The notes under the pieces were generated by a model that ran no database searches, was not told the origin of the DNA, and saw only the letters and a program-made list of their open reading frames with translations. Shown one piece after another: positions 54,290 to 64,000 of a stretch of 64,000 bases of DNA; the stretch's first letter is position 1, and each line of letters starts with the position of its first letter. Location of the stretch: assembly GCF_910592395.1 (NCBI RefSeq), contig NC_088322.1, positions 498,001-562,000 on the forward strand, written 5' to 3'. This DNA comes from Lineus longissimus. Taxonomy: Eukaryota; Nemertea; Pilidiophora; Heteronemertea; Lineidae. The position numbers were made by a program, and so were the translations under genes.

Positions 54290-55581
54290 ATCCTCCAGCT
54301 GCACGTGGTGGATACGAAACAACAACAGCAGCAGCAGCAGCAGCACGAATACGCCTACGAGGATATTAGAAAAGTGTTTCATGGACGTTTCGAAACGCTG
54401 TTGAGTATTTTGTACAGTCTCGACAGCAGCCCACACAATGCATCATCGTCTTTGGATATCGGTCAAATTTTGAGCACTGTGTCGGGAAAGTCATCATCAA
54501 ATCCGTTTTATCGGAGAATGGCGAAACCCGGCAAGCTTCATTCGGACAGTACTCTGTTTGAAATTATCGAACTATCCACGGTGCCAGTTACAGTGCACCG
54601 AGTCAAGCCAGTATCGTTGGCGCCGATCCACAACATTTTCGACATATGTTTGGAGAGCATATCCCATAACGATTCGTTAGATGTGCATGTGGAGAAGAAC
54701 TGTTGCAATGACATTTCACAAGGAATTGTAACATTTATTGTAAACAAAGTGGCCGAATCGTTCAACAAGGCCGACGTGAAGAAGTCCGCAGAAAATGAGT
54801 CGTTCGGATTTCTTGACGGACACTGTTCTCTGGGGGGAAGGGTATCTTGCCTGAGATGTATGCGAAAGGCAATATTTAGCGATCAGGACACATATTCGGA
54901 ATACGTATCCGAATCACTGACATCGCTCAGTTTGAACAATCCGAATGAAATGGTTAGTGGTGCATTCTTGTGTCTCGTCTTGGAAACGTTACTCTTGCAT
55001 AAAAGTGTGTACCAAGTCGTGTTGGACGGATACATGTGGGAGCATTTCCACAAGCAATTCGAGAACCACTTGAACCTTATGCGAAGCAGTAAGTACGATG
55101 GTGCTGTGGATAACGCGTTTGTGCAGTATTCGGCCATGAAGTTTGCAGACGATCTCATGAAAGTCGTTTGCGCGCACATAACAAACAAAAAACAGAACGT
55201 AACGAAACGCGTCCTGGAATTTCTAATGGAAACAATCAAATTTATTCGATTCTTAACGCTGTTGACGGACTTTACAAGTCGATGCGAAAATTCGGATGAT
55301 CTGCTGCACTTGGATAGGAATCTGGTTGCATTTGATATGCTCAAAAACTATATAACTGTGGAGAAAAGGTTAGTGGACATGTACGACACTGACAGTCGTA
55401 TCGTTGAAAAAGTGAACTTCATGTGTTGAATGCCATATGTAATCGCTGGTCGAAGGACAAAAACATTCCCAATTGCGGTGTTGGGAAGAAGACCATTCTA
55501 AAAACTCACAAGGAGGACATTGAGTACGTTAAGATAAACTTGCCCGAGTATGTGATTGAGGCTTACAAAAACAAAAAATAG
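54290..55581 (+). CDS. Gene X copy B: unrecognised protein, best preserved
   Basis: One frame covers 374 codons (54305-55429) and a shift of one base near 55410 adds LNAICNRWSKDKN...EYVIEAYKNKK to a stop at 55581, so the intact gene would give about 425-450 residues. The N-terminus has eight Gln; no ATG is in frame before it, so an upstream exon or a lost start is likely. Predicted mostly helical, cytosolic or nuclear, without membrane segment. Cys are clustered (EKNCCND, CSLGGRVSCLRC) but form no known finger. No intron signals were noticed inside. I do not know the family; a gene from a large DNA virus or a lineage-specific host gene are both possible. Confidence 0.5.
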
Positions 55582-55599
55582 TTTGGGTCGATTCATCCC

Positions 55600-56203
55600 A
55601 TTTATCTCGAATGCATATTTCTAACTATACATGTTAATAAAATGGAGTTAGTGCTGTGATTGTTATAAAATTTGTTTTTCTCGTTAGTCTTCAATATGTG
55701 GAAATCATTCAGACCTTCCTCCACTCCTCACCTGTTTTGTAATAGGGGACCATCCATTTATTACATACGCATAAAAGTTGGGATTTTTTAGACCCCCCCC
55801 CCACCCATCATACGCATTTTTTCTACCAAAATGTACAGTCAAATGTACATGCATACGCATTTTGGACCCAAATTCCTATACCCCCACCACCCTCAGTGCG
55901 TACATAATAAATGGATGGTCCCATAGCAATGCGGTGTACAGTACCGGGCAAAGGTCATGGGACCTTCCCCCCCGCCCTAAATCCTACTACTTACAGTTAA
56001 CTGTTTAATGCTTTTTTTCAGAGGAGATATTACACTGGGTCAATCCCCCCCCTAGACCAACCAAGTATGGTTGTAATACTGGCACTTCCTGGGGCTGAGG
56101 GGTCATTTCAGGATTTAGACCAACCGAGCCCCTCCCCAGCCGGAACCAGTGAGACCCAAGTCAACCCTAACCCAAGCCAATTCCACCCTAGAGAAAGAAA
56201 AAC
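55600..56203. repeat. Gene-X array: tail unit, third copy
   Basis: Full-length tail like 45551-46147 with the MITE at about 55753-55923, followed by copy C of gene X. Confidence 0.85.
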
Positions 56204-56204
56204 A

Positions 56205-56664
56205 ACATGAGAGGAGACCAATCCATTTTTGGAGGCTTAGGCCTAGGCCTACATTGCTCATGTTTTGGATCAAGACTGCCAGCCTGACAATGTCAGTCAT
56301 TTGAGATATCAGGCAGTCAGCAGTGCTAGAATACTACTGCATTGTGGACACGTGAATGTAACTGCACTCTGCATCTTCCAGTTTAGTTACAAGTAGACTT
56401 GAAGATTGCCTGCACACTGAAATAAACTGGTGTGATGACTCCATCCTCCAGCTGCACGTGGTGGATACGAAACAACAGCAGCAGCAGCAGCAGCAGCACG
56501 AATACGCCTACGAGGATATTAGAAAAGTGTTTCGTGGACGTTTCGAAACGCTGTTGATTATTTTGTACAGTCTCGACAGCAGCCCACACAATGCATCATC
56601 GTCTTTGGATATCGGTCAAATTTTGAGTACTGTGTCGGGAAAGTCATCATCAAATCCGTTTTAT
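56205..56664 (+). pseudogene. Gene X copy C: 5' part only, cut by Penelope element
   Basis: Identical in layout to copies A and B through the Gln run (eight Gln), HEYAYEDIRKVFRGRFETL and GKSSSNPF, then it stops at 'ccgttttat', where the Penelope-like element begins. Confidence 0.7.
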
Positions 56665-57969
56665 TGATAGAAACGCTAAAAGAGTATGAGCGTGGTTACC
56701 AGGACGTGTTGTCCTTGATGTTGAGTCCTAACGGCGACATGGTGCGCAGACGGTGGATCCAGAAAGACTCTCGCGAGAGTCTGGTGGCCTTGGCTTGGGC
56801 GCCATCTGGTGGGATGTGCATGAACTCAAGGATCGAGACAATGATGTCTTCCAGGCCATGATGGTCCGGGAGGTTGAAGTGATGCCCTATGACATCGGTG
56901 GCGATGTTTTTATTGACGCTGTAGAAGTGTCCTTGGAAGCGTTCTAGTAGTGTACGCTTGGTTTCGCCTACATATTGAATGTGACATTGTCTACATTGAA
57001 TACAATAAATAACATTATTGCTTTTACAACAGATTTTGGTTTTTGTGTTATATATCTTCCCTGTGGTCCTGCTAGTGATACGTCCCGTCTTGTCCAGACG
57101 GGGACAGTATCTACATGTTCTTGGGGAGAGACAGGACCAGCGTGGAGGCTTGGTTGTACTTGGCGCTACGACCGTAGAAGGCCCTAATTTGGCTCGGACT
57201 AGGTTGTCTCGAAGGTTTTTAGGTCTTCTAAAACCGTGTATAATTTGTGTCTCATACAGGTGTAGAGTAGTTTTGTGTCTTGCTAGAATGTCCAGATTGT
57301 CTTTTAGAATGGCTGCTGGTTGTGTTAGCGCCGGGTTGAAGGTTGTGACAAAATAGAAAGGAGCTTTGTCTTCCTCCTGAGTTCCTGTTGTGGTAGGATC
57401 CGGGTTGAGAAGAGACTGGCGGTCTTGCCGATGTGCCCGTATAAGGGCCGTCTCTATGAGTGGCTTGGGGTAGCCTCTGCGTTCGAAGTGGTGTGCTATC
57501 ACGAGCGCGTGTTTCTCAAAGTCTTCTAAGTTTGAACAGATTCTGCGGATTCTCAGAAATTGTCCATATGGTATGCCATTGAGGCATGACCTGATGTGAG
57601 CTGATGAGTATAGAAGGAAATTGTGTGCATCCGTGGGTTTGGTATACAGGTCTGTATAGATCTGTCCGGTGGATGTGACGTGGACACGTGTGTCTAAGAA
57701 TGTCACACTGGAATCCGAGATGTCGGCAGTGAATTTGATAGTGGGATGTTGTGAGTTGAGGTACGTCACAAAATTGTCCACTTCCTCTCTCGTACATGCG
57801 AAGAGGGCGAAGATGTCGTCTATGAATCGTACCCAGACTAGTGGTTGTGTTGGGTGAGTGTAGACGTGACGTTCCTCGAAGTCTGCCATGAAGAGATTAG
57901 CAAAGGATGGTGCAACCTTTGTTCCCATGGCCGTTCCTGAGACTTGTAAGTAGTTCTGTTTGTTGAACT
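56665..57969 (-). mobile_element. Penelope-like element, 3' part
   Basis: Minus-strand insert into gene X copy C, itself cut at 57969 by the LTR of the next element. It holds the C-terminal half of the polymerase gene and a short 3' tail (56665-56695). Confidence 0.85.
56696..57969 (-). CDS. Penelope-like RT (C-terminal half) with GIY-YIG endonuclease, 5'-truncated
   Basis: From 57969 the frame is open (FNKQNYLQVSGTAMGTKVAP), then 410 codons to a stop at 56696. RT motifs: the GTAMGTKVAPSFANLFM block, FIDDIF as the catalytic pair, and TFLDTRVHV. The thumb/linker follows, then a Cys-bearing region (CRYCPRL, KICCKSNNVIYCIQC) and a GIY-YIG-type endonuclease: VIYCIQCRQCHIQYVGETK, Arg in RTLLERFQGH, and Glu in RESFWIHRL. 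No stop or frameshift. PLE proteins combine RT and this nuclease for target-primed insertion. The missing N-terminus was cut off by the Gypsy insertion. Confidence 0.9.
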
Positions 57970-58345
57970 TGTTACCATGTATTAAGGGGTTAAAGGGTCT
58001 AGGCCTAGTTATTCTAATATAGTTATTCCTTCTAGGCCTATGGGGCTTTGTTATGTTAATCTTTCAGGGAATGTAGGCCTTTGGCACTACAGATCTGTGC
58101 CATTTACTCCCTGTCTGTCCCTGCATTTATAGTAATAGTAATATCATGGTTTTCATTTACAACAGGTTAGTGCAGTGTTGTATTATTTTGTACATTTTCA
58201 TCTTTCCCCATTTTGTATCATCTAAGCCATTTACTCCCTGTCTGTCCCTGCATTTATAGTAATATCATGGTTTTCATTTACAACAGGTGTTTGCGTGAGT
58301 AATTGATATAGTATGTGCTGTGAAAGGTCATTCCTATCGGCTACA
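57970..58345 (+). repeat. 5' LTR of the young Gypsy element
   Basis: TGTTACCATG...GGCTACA, 376 bp with TG/CA ends. Inside, 'catttactccctgtctgtcc' to 'acaacaggt' is present twice (about 58100-58167 and 58228-58288, the second with a 6-bp gap). TCTAGGCCTA palindromes lie near the start. A two-base spacer TT separates it from the primer-binding site. Confidence 0.88.
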
Positions 58346-58347
58346 TT

Positions 58348-58402
58348 TGGAGGTTCCACCGAGATTTGAAATCGGATCGCAGGATTCAGAGTCCTGAGTG
58401 CT
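58348..58402 (-). other. 55-nt tRNA-Gln 3' segment as extended primer-binding site
   Basis: The reverse complement begins AGCACTCAGGACTCTGAATC, continues through the variable and T arms (GCGATCCGATTTCAAATCTC) and ends GGTGGAACCTCCA. This equals the 3' 55 nt of a tRNA-Gln with anticodon CTG, including the added CCA. An ordinary primer-binding site is about 18 nt. The anticodon stem is still paired (CAGGA/TCCTG). It touches the middle of the gag coding sequence directly at 58403. Confidence 0.85.
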
Positions 58403-58928
58403 CACTAAGTTCAACATTGTGTTTGGCAATGTGTTACCTAGTGAGAGGTTATTGGAGCAGTTTTATTCTGCTCGGCAGTCGACCGAGGAAAATATAGCCT
58501 CCTGGAGTTGTCGTCTTGAAGACATATTGACAACTCTGTCAGAGCAATCTGACATTTCCAATTCCAAGGCCGACATGCTCCGGACCAAGTTCTGGTCAGG
58601 TATCCGAGATGAGCGTGTACGCCTTGGCCTTCGTCATTCCTATGATGACGGGCATGCCTACGAGGCACTTGTCAGAAAGGCTCGTATTCTTGAAGTGGAA
58701 TTTTCTGTACCTCAACCAACTTCAGTCTCTATGTCTAAATCTTCTAGTGTCACTTCTGTTCAGTCTCAGCAAGTGACAGTGCCTGAGTCCTCATCATTGG
58801 CAGAGAAGGTGGATCAATTGGCCACCCAGGTGAAGTCATTGACTTACAGGCGGTTACAAAATGTTACTTGCTTCAACTGTGGGGAGAAAGGCCATTATAA
58901 AAGGAAATGTACCAAACCCCTAGTTTGA
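58403..58928 (+). pseudogene. Gypsy Gag, N-terminal half missing
   Basis: Frame enters from the tRNA segment with LTKFNIVFGNVLPSERLLEQ, which in related proteins is the middle of the retrotransposon Gag (capsid) domain, and runs to a TGA at 58926-58928 via a CCHC zinc knuckle, CFNCGEKGHYKRKC. There is no ATG; roughly the first 150-250 residues and the leader are absent. It overlaps pol by about 22 bases in another frame, implying frameshifting in the intact element. Confidence 0.82.
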
Positions 58929-61900
58929 AAACCCCAAATCCAGGCTTCGACAAACTCGAAGGCACCAGAGTAGAGGGACCTCCCTTTGGTTGCCATGTTT
59001 CTGATGGTCCCTTTCCTCTGCGTGAAAGTCGTTCTTCTTTGAGGTCAACCAGTCCCAAACCACGTAAAAGGTCTCCGCCTCCTGTTGTCAAAACTCGGCG
59101 TCCCATTCCGGGTCCTATCAGTAAGGCTAAAAAACTTCCATCAAAACTTGTTGGCAACTCTAACGAGTCACATATTTCTATTGAAGACAATATCTTCACT
59201 TGTCTTTTAGACACTGGTTCTATGGTCAGCACAATTTCTGTTTCAGCGTATCAAAATCAGTTCGCTGATCTTCCCTTGCATTCCTTAGAAAACCTGTTAC
59301 AAGTTCGCGGTGCTAATGGTGCACGACTTCCTTACCATGGATACATAGAGGTTAGAGTGAAACATCCTTTTTCTGATCGTTACTTTGACATACCTTTGCT
59401 GGTCGTTCCAGATACCACTTACAATTTCAAGGTTCCTGTTTTGGTTGGCACCAACATCCTTTCACTTTGTAATTTTGATCCTGGGTTAAGCTTGCCTAAG
59501 CCCTGGAAACTTGCGATTTCCGCTTTGGTCACTTCCCGTAATGCTATTGTTGGAAATGTTGTGACTTTGAGTCCTGTCACTTTGCCTCCAGATACTCAGG
59601 CCAGGGTCTCTGGTTTCTGTAGCACCCATGGTCGTCTTCTTGGTGAAACTTCGGTGATGGCTGAGGCTATTCCCGGTGCCCGATTGCCTGGTGATGTTAT
59701 AATTGTACCCACCTTTCTTGGTCTTGATGGACACAAAAAGGAAAGGGTTGGTTGTTGTGTCTATAACCACAGTAGGAAAGCTGTCACGATTCCTGGACGT
59801 ACTGTCCTATGTCGTCTAGTTCGGGCAGAGTCTGTGTCGGGGCGTGATCCATTAGATCCTTCTGTTTGTATTCCTTCAGATTATCAACCTTCAATTATTC
59901 AGTCTTTGAATTTGGTGAATGATAGTGTAGTCCAGGCTTCACCTTACACTGAACATCAAAACCAGTTGCTACAAGCCGTTGACTTGTCACACATTTCAGC
60001 AGATACTATTCAGTCTGACTTGCGTTCCTTGGTGATGAAGTATTCTGATGTCTTTTCTTTATCAAACACTGATCTTGGTCGGTCCAATCTAGTCACCCAT
60101 CGCATTGAGTTAAATGACACAATCCCTTTTAAACAACGTTTTCGTCGTATTCCACCTTCCATGTTTGATGAAGTGAGGTCACATCTGGACCAAATGTTGC
60201 AGGCAGGTGTCATCAGGCACTCTAAGAGTCCTTGGGCTTCCAACATGGTCCTGGTGCGTAAAAAGGACAAGAGTCTCCGCCTATGTGTGGATTTTCGTCA
60301 GCTTAACCGCCGTACCATCCGGGACTCTTACGCCTTGCCTCGTCTCGATGAGACTCTTGATTGTTTATCTGGTGCCAAGTATTTTACCTCTCTTGATCTC
60401 CGTTGTGGATATTGGCAATGTGAACTTGATGAAAGTCATAAGGAAAGGACGGCGTTCACGGCTGGAAATCTTGGGTTTTATGAATTTAATGTTCTTCCAT
60501 TTGGCTTGTGCAATGCACCCAGCACTTTTCAACGTATGATGGAGCGTTGCCTTCAGGATATTCATCTGCGTAAATGCCTTATCTATTTGGACGACATCGT
60601 CATCTTTTCAAGGTCCATAGAGGAGCATCTGGAGCGCTTAGAGCATGTTTTTACCCGTTTGAGGGAGTGCGGTTTGAAACTCAAATCTTCTAAGTGCTCA
60701 TTTCTTATGGAGAATATTAAATATTTGGGTCATTCTGTTTCGGCGTCTGGCATTGAGCCTGATAACGATAAGATTGAGGCCATTGCCTCCTGGCCTGTTC
60801 CTCAGAGGTCAGAGGACGTTCGAAGGTTTCTTGGTTTTGCGGGGTATTATAGACGTTTCGTCAAGGGATTTTCGTCCTTAGTCCGTCCATTGAATGATCT
60901 TCTTCCTCCTACTGGCACTAAGACCAAGAAGGGAGCCAAGAAACCTGTTTGTACTCCTTTTTATTGGGGAGAGGAGCAGCAGTCGGCCTTCGACAACATG
61001 AAGTCGATTTTATCAAACTCTCCAGTTCTTGGCTTTGCTGACTTTTCCCTCCCTTTTGAACTCCATGCAGATGCGTCCTCTACGGGGCTTGGAGCTATTT
61101 TATATCAGGTTCAGGATGGTCATCGGCGTGTCATTTCTTTTGCTAGCCGTAGTCTTAACAAGGCTGAGAAGAATTATTCAGCGTATAAGCTTGAGTTTCT
61201 CGCCCTCAAATGGGCCGTTACTGAGAAATTTTATGACTATCTATACGGTCATCGGTTCTCAGTGAAAACTGATAACAATCCTTTGACCTACGTTCTTACA
61301 TCGGCCAAGTTGGATGCCACTGGGCATCGCTGGCTGGCTGAACTCTCTTGTTTTGATTTTGATATTTCGTACGTACCTGGAACATCAAATGTCGATGCCG
61401 ATAGCCTCTCTCGAATCCCTTGGGAAAAGGTTGAGTCCGAGAGTGTTCAGGCTATTTGTCAGTCATCACATGTTGATGGGTTTGTTGATTCACTTTGTCT
61501 TTCTATACCAGACTTGACTATGAATTGTGAGGATTCCCCTTGGCCTAAAGTTGATCTGCGAGCAGAGCAGCGAGCTGATGCAACTTTGAGTAGGTTAATT
61601 TCTTGGGTCGAGTCTGATAAATGTCCAAGCAAAAGTCTTTTATCCGATGTTCAGGACAAAGACTTATCTCGTTTATGTCGCTTTTGGTCTAATCTGTCTC
61701 TTGTTGATGGTTTGCTTTGTCGCAATACTATCATCAATGACCAACCATATCAACAAATCATCGTTCCATCTGCATTTCGTTCACAAGTCATAGAAGGTTT
61801 TCATGACCATTTGGGTCATCTCGGTCGTGATCGGACGACAGATTTTATTAAATGTAGGTTTTATTGGCCTGGTATGACTTCAGATGTCGAGCGTTACGTT

Positions 61901-63241
61901 CATAATTGTCTTTCTTGTATTCGGCGGAAGTCGCCTCACTTGCCTGAGCGTGCACCTCTGGTGAACATCACCACAACTGCACCAATGCAGTTAGTTTGCA
62001 TGGACTTCTTGTCCTTGGAACCTTCTCATGGCTATGAGAACATCTTAGTCATAACGGATCATTTTTCCAAGTATGCTCAGGCCATACCGACTAGGAGTCA
62101 AACTGCGACTACCACAGCCAGAGTGCTGTTTGACAACTATATTGTGCATTATGGAATTCCTGAACGCCTCCATAGTGATCAAGGGCGAAATTTTGAGGGC
62201 AAGGTCATTCAGGAGTTGTGTAAGATAATGAATATTTCAAAGTCCCGAACCACTCCATACCATCCCATGGGCAACGGTTTGTGCGAAAGGTTCAACCGCA
62301 CGTTGTTGAATATGCTCGGTACACTCCCTTCTCAAAGTAAAAAGGATTGGAAAAAGTTTGTCCCTAGTATGGTTCATGCTTACAACAGCTCTTGCCATGA
62401 CTCTACTGGATTTTCTCCCTTTTATCTATTGTTTGGCCGCGAGCCCCGTCTCCCTGCTGATGTTACCTTTGGGACTCTTCTTTCTTCGTCTTCTTCTACC
62501 TCCAAGGTCAAGTTTGTGGATGACCTTCGTTCACGTCTTGCAGGTGCTTACTCCTTGGCTCAGAAGGAGATGGAGGCTTCTCGAGTTAGACAGAAGCGCA
62601 ATTACGACCTTAGGGTGAGAGGTGCTGTCTTGCAGGTTGGCGATAGGGTTCTGGTTCGTAGACTTGGTGATCGTGGCAAACATAAGCTTGCGAACAAGTG
62701 GGAAGATGACTTGTTCACGATTTTAGAGCAACCGAATTCGGAGATTCCTGTCTTCATTGTATCTTCCGATTCAGGGGTGAAGAAAACTCTCCACCGGAAT
62801 CTGCTATTGCCAGTCTCTGGCGTGGAACTTTCCTATTCTCCAGCAGCCGAGTTGGCGGTTGATTCTCCATCAACAGTGAAACCTGTTCCTAGACCCCACA
62901 GGTCTTTGAGTAATAAGGGTGAATCTGAGGTGGATCAGCCTACGCCGGCTTTGCCTTACACGAAGGCGGTTGAGAGTTCTGACGATGAGACTGATGACAG
63001 TTCCTTGTCTGATTCTTCTCGGTCTTCTGCCAGATCATCACCATTGCCTGTCAGACCAGCCCGTCCTCAGCGTACAAGACGTCAGCCAGCTTGGACGACA
63101 TCTGGTGATTGGGTGATGTCTGGTCAAGTGTCTGTTCCAGATTGGCAGTTAAAAATTTCGATGCTTCGTGAGATTCTACAGGATCCAGTATTCAAGGCCA
63201 ATTCAATCGCCTTGGATGCTGCGATTCGACTATTATCATAG
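58907..63241 (+). CDS. Gypsy Pol polyprotein (protease, RT, RNase H, integrase), intact
   Basis: 1444 codons without a break. Protease LLDTGSMVSTI (about residue 103). RT: LCVDFRQLNRRT, TSLDLRCGYWQCEL, LPFGLCNAPSTF, catalytic YLDDIVIF (about residues 440-620). RNase H: LHADASSTGLGAIL and KLEFLALKW. Integrase: zinc finger HLGHLGRDR...CLSCIRRK, core Asp in VCMDFLSL, Asp in LHSDQGRNF, Glu in LCERFNRT. The C-terminus is an SH3-like/GPY module followed by a Ser-rich tail. It is translated as a fusion or frameshift product of gag-pol in intact copies. Start position is formal, since it normally follows gag. Confidence 0.95.
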   Translation: MYQTPSLKTPNPGFDKLEGTRVEGPPFGCHVSDGPFPLRESRSSLRSTSPKPRKRSPPPVVKTRRPIPGPISKAKKLPSKLVGNSNESHISIEDNIFTCLLDTGSMVSTISVSAYQNQFADLPLHSLENLLQVRGANGARLPYHGYIEVRVKHPFSDRYFDIPLLVVPDTTYNFKVPVLVGTNILSLCNFDPGLSLPKPWKLAISALVTSRNAIVGNVVTLSPVTLPPDTQARVSGFCSTHGRLLGETSVMAEAIPGARLPGDVIIVPTFLGLDGHKKERVGCCVYNHSRKAVTIPGRTVLCRLVRAESVSGRDPLDPSVCIPSDYQPSIIQSLNLVNDSVVQASPYTEHQNQLLQAVDLSHISADTIQSDLRSLVMKYSDVFSLSNTDLGRSNLVTHRIELNDTIPFKQRFRRIPPSMFDEVRSHLDQMLQAGVIRHSKSPWASNMVLVRKKDKSLRLCVDFRQLNRRTIRDSYALPRLDETLDCLSGAKYFTSLDLRCGYWQCELDESHKERTAFTAGNLGFYEFNVLPFGLCNAPSTFQRMMERCLQDIHLRKCLIYLDDIVIFSRSIEEHLERLEHVFTRLRECGLKLKSSKCSFLMENIKYLGHSVSASGIEPDNDKIEAIASWPVPQRSEDVRRFLGFAGYYRRFVKGFSSLVRPLNDLLPPTGTKTKKGAKKPVCTPFYWGEEQQSAFDNMKSILSNSPVLGFADFSLPFELHADASSTGLGAILYQVQDGHRRVISFASRSLNKAEKNYSAYKLEFLALKWAVTEKFYDYLYGHRFSVKTDNNPLTYVLTSAKLDATGHRWLAELSCFDFDISYVPGTSNVDADSLSRIPWEKVESESVQAICQSSHVDGFVDSLCLSIPDLTMNCEDSPWPKVDLRAEQRADATLSRLISWVESDKCPSKSLLSDVQDKDLSRLCRFWSNLSLVDGLLCRNTIINDQPYQQIIVPSAFRSQVIEGFHDHLGHLGRDRTTDFIKCRFYWPGMTSDVERYVHNCLSCIRRKSPHLPERAPLVNITTTAPMQLVCMDFLSLEPSHGYENILVITDHFSKYAQAIPTRSQTATTTARVLFDNYIVHYGIPERLHSDQGRNFEGKVIQELCKIMNISKSRTTPYHPMGNGLCERFNRTLLNMLGTLPSQSKKDWKKFVPSMVHAYNSSCHDSTGFSPFYLLFGREPRLPADVTFGTLLSSSSSTSKVKFVDDLRSRLAGAYSLAQKEMEASRVRQKRNYDLRVRGAVLQVGDRVLVRRLGDRGKHKLANKWEDDLFTILEQPNSEIPVFIVSSDSGVKKTLHRNLLLPVSGVELSYSPAAELAVDSPSTVKPVPRPHRSLSNKGESEVDQPTPALPYTKAVESSDDETDDSSLSDSSRSSARSSPLPVRPARPQRTRRQPAWTTSGDWVMSGQVSVPDWQLKISMLREILQDPVFKANSIALDAAIRLLS

Positions 63242-63826
63242 CCAGATTGTGCAGTCAGTTTTATACTTCTAATAACTCATTTCATATCAGGATGATTAGT
63301 CATGCTGCGATATAATTCTGTATTCTTTATTTAAAAAAAAAAAAAAAATTCTGACTAGTATTTCATGATTTTGCCTTGTAAGTGGTCATTTGGTGGGTTG
63401 TGGGTCTTTGAATTAATTATAATTCATTGTATTTTTCGCTCCAGACCACCAATTGATTTTGAGAGATAGAAGAATTTCAATATTTTCTTCTGTTGATTTC
63501 CAATTTGTTCATTTCAGTACTGTGTGTGCTAAAAAGAGTACGTCGTACAGATTATGAATATCTAGTTGTTGATGTTGGTTTGTTAGGTACAATATGTGCT
63601 AATAAGAGCACGTAAATGTACGTCATATGTGCTTTAATCAGGGTTGGAACTTCTCAGCCATATTAACAATAATTGTGGTTGTAACGGAATTCCAAACTGA
63701 TGCTGCTTGTCTTGTCTTTGTCTTTGTCCGGTGTTGTCCATCATCTCTTCATCCATTTCATTCATTTTCACTGCTGCACTTAATTTCACTAAATTTCGGG
63801 AGAAATTTTCTTGTTGGGGGGAAATG
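63242..63826 (+). other. Gypsy 3' untranslated region and polypurine tract
   Basis: No gene. A 15-base A run lies near 63334. The purine run ggggggaaatg at about 63816-63826 touches the 3' LTR and is the plus-strand primer site. Confidence 0.75.
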
Positions 63827-64000
63827 TGTTACCATGTATTAAGGGGTTAAAGGGTCTAGGCCTAGTTATTCTAATATAGTTATTCCTTCTAGGCCTATGG
63901 GGCTTTGTTATGTTAATCTTTCAGGGAATGTAGGCCTTTGGCACTACAGATCTGTGCCATTTACTCCCTGTCTGTCCCTGCATTTATAGTAATAGTAATA
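63827..64000 (+). repeat. 3' LTR of the young Gypsy element, cut by window end
   Basis: TGTTACCATG onward, identical to 57970-58143 over all 174 visible bases. The target duplication on this side lies outside the window. Confidence 0.95.

Larger units (their letters stand above)
57970..64000 (+). mobile_element. Gypsy LTR retrotransposon, young, leaving the window
   Basis: 5' LTR 57970-58345, tRNA-derived segment, partial gag, intact pol, polypurine tract, and the 3' LTR from 63827 to the window end. The 174 visible bases of the 3' LTR are identical to the 5' LTR, so the insertion is recent. The leader and 5' half of gag are missing. Confidence 0.93.

Noticed and set aside
58348-58402. A nuclear tRNA-Gln gene on the - strand
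   Set aside because: Only the 3' 55 nt are present, the CCA is encoded, and it abuts the LTR at the primer-binding position; it is not a tRNA gene.

Overview
The window looks like metazoan, probably marine-invertebrate, nuclear DNA. The evidence is spliceosomal introns with GT-AG (and one GC-AG) sites, DIRS, Penelope, SURL/mag-type Gypsy, PIF/Harbinger and Academ-like elements, and abundant AGGCCTAGGCCT and ACATGTA words. The SURL-type element and overall texture suggest an echinoderm, hemichordate or similar lineage, but I cannot fix the species. There is no intact single-copy housekeeping gene; almost everything is mobile elements, nested insertions and duplicated gene fragments.

Layout. 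(a) 1-1195: 3' part of an integrase-core gene with one intron. (b) about 2951-26583: an array of six degenerate copies of a roughly 4-kb unit. The unit carries three exons of a Ulp1/SENP-like cysteine protease on the + strand and a fragment of a PIWI PAZ domain on the - strand; one extra PAZ copy is on the + strand. Individual copies were later hit by a PIF/Harbinger element (3331-6007), a pogo-like MITE (7243-7420), a Helitron/HINE-like element (about 9512-10950), a 5.66-kb Mutator element with a PHD-FLYWCH-MULE transposase (14711-20374, with a second HINE-like element inside), a SURL-type Gypsy fragment (23271-24661) and a LINE 3' end (about 25519-25907). (c) 27.1-29.9 kb: GC-rich 5' part of a DIRS element. 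(d) 30.3-36.7 kb: MITEs, tandem duplications, and a broken LINE fused to a broken MULE fragment. (e) 36.8-42.1 kb: 5'-truncated Gypsy with pol, a C2H2 zinc-finger ORF in the env position, and a 3' LTR. (f) 42.5-44.9 kb: frameshifted Kolobok/Mutator-like transposase. (g) 45.5-56.7 kb: tandem copies of an unrecognised gene ('gene X'), split by a 6-kb Helitron-like insertion that itself contains an Academ-like element with about 450-bp terminal inverted repeats. (h) 56.7-57.97 kb: Penelope-like RT/GIY-YIG. (i) 57.97 kb to the end: a young Gypsy element with an intact 1444-codon pol.

Main points. The terminal Gypsy has, right after its 5' LTR, a 55-nt copy of the 3' part of a tRNA-Gln joined directly to the middle of gag; this looks like the scar of primer-tRNA read-through during reverse transcription. 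The PIWI/Ulp1 array, with sense and antisense PAZ copies amid nested transposons, is a candidate small-RNA-producing locus. Order of events: the array duplicated first, and most insertions came later because each sits in only one copy.
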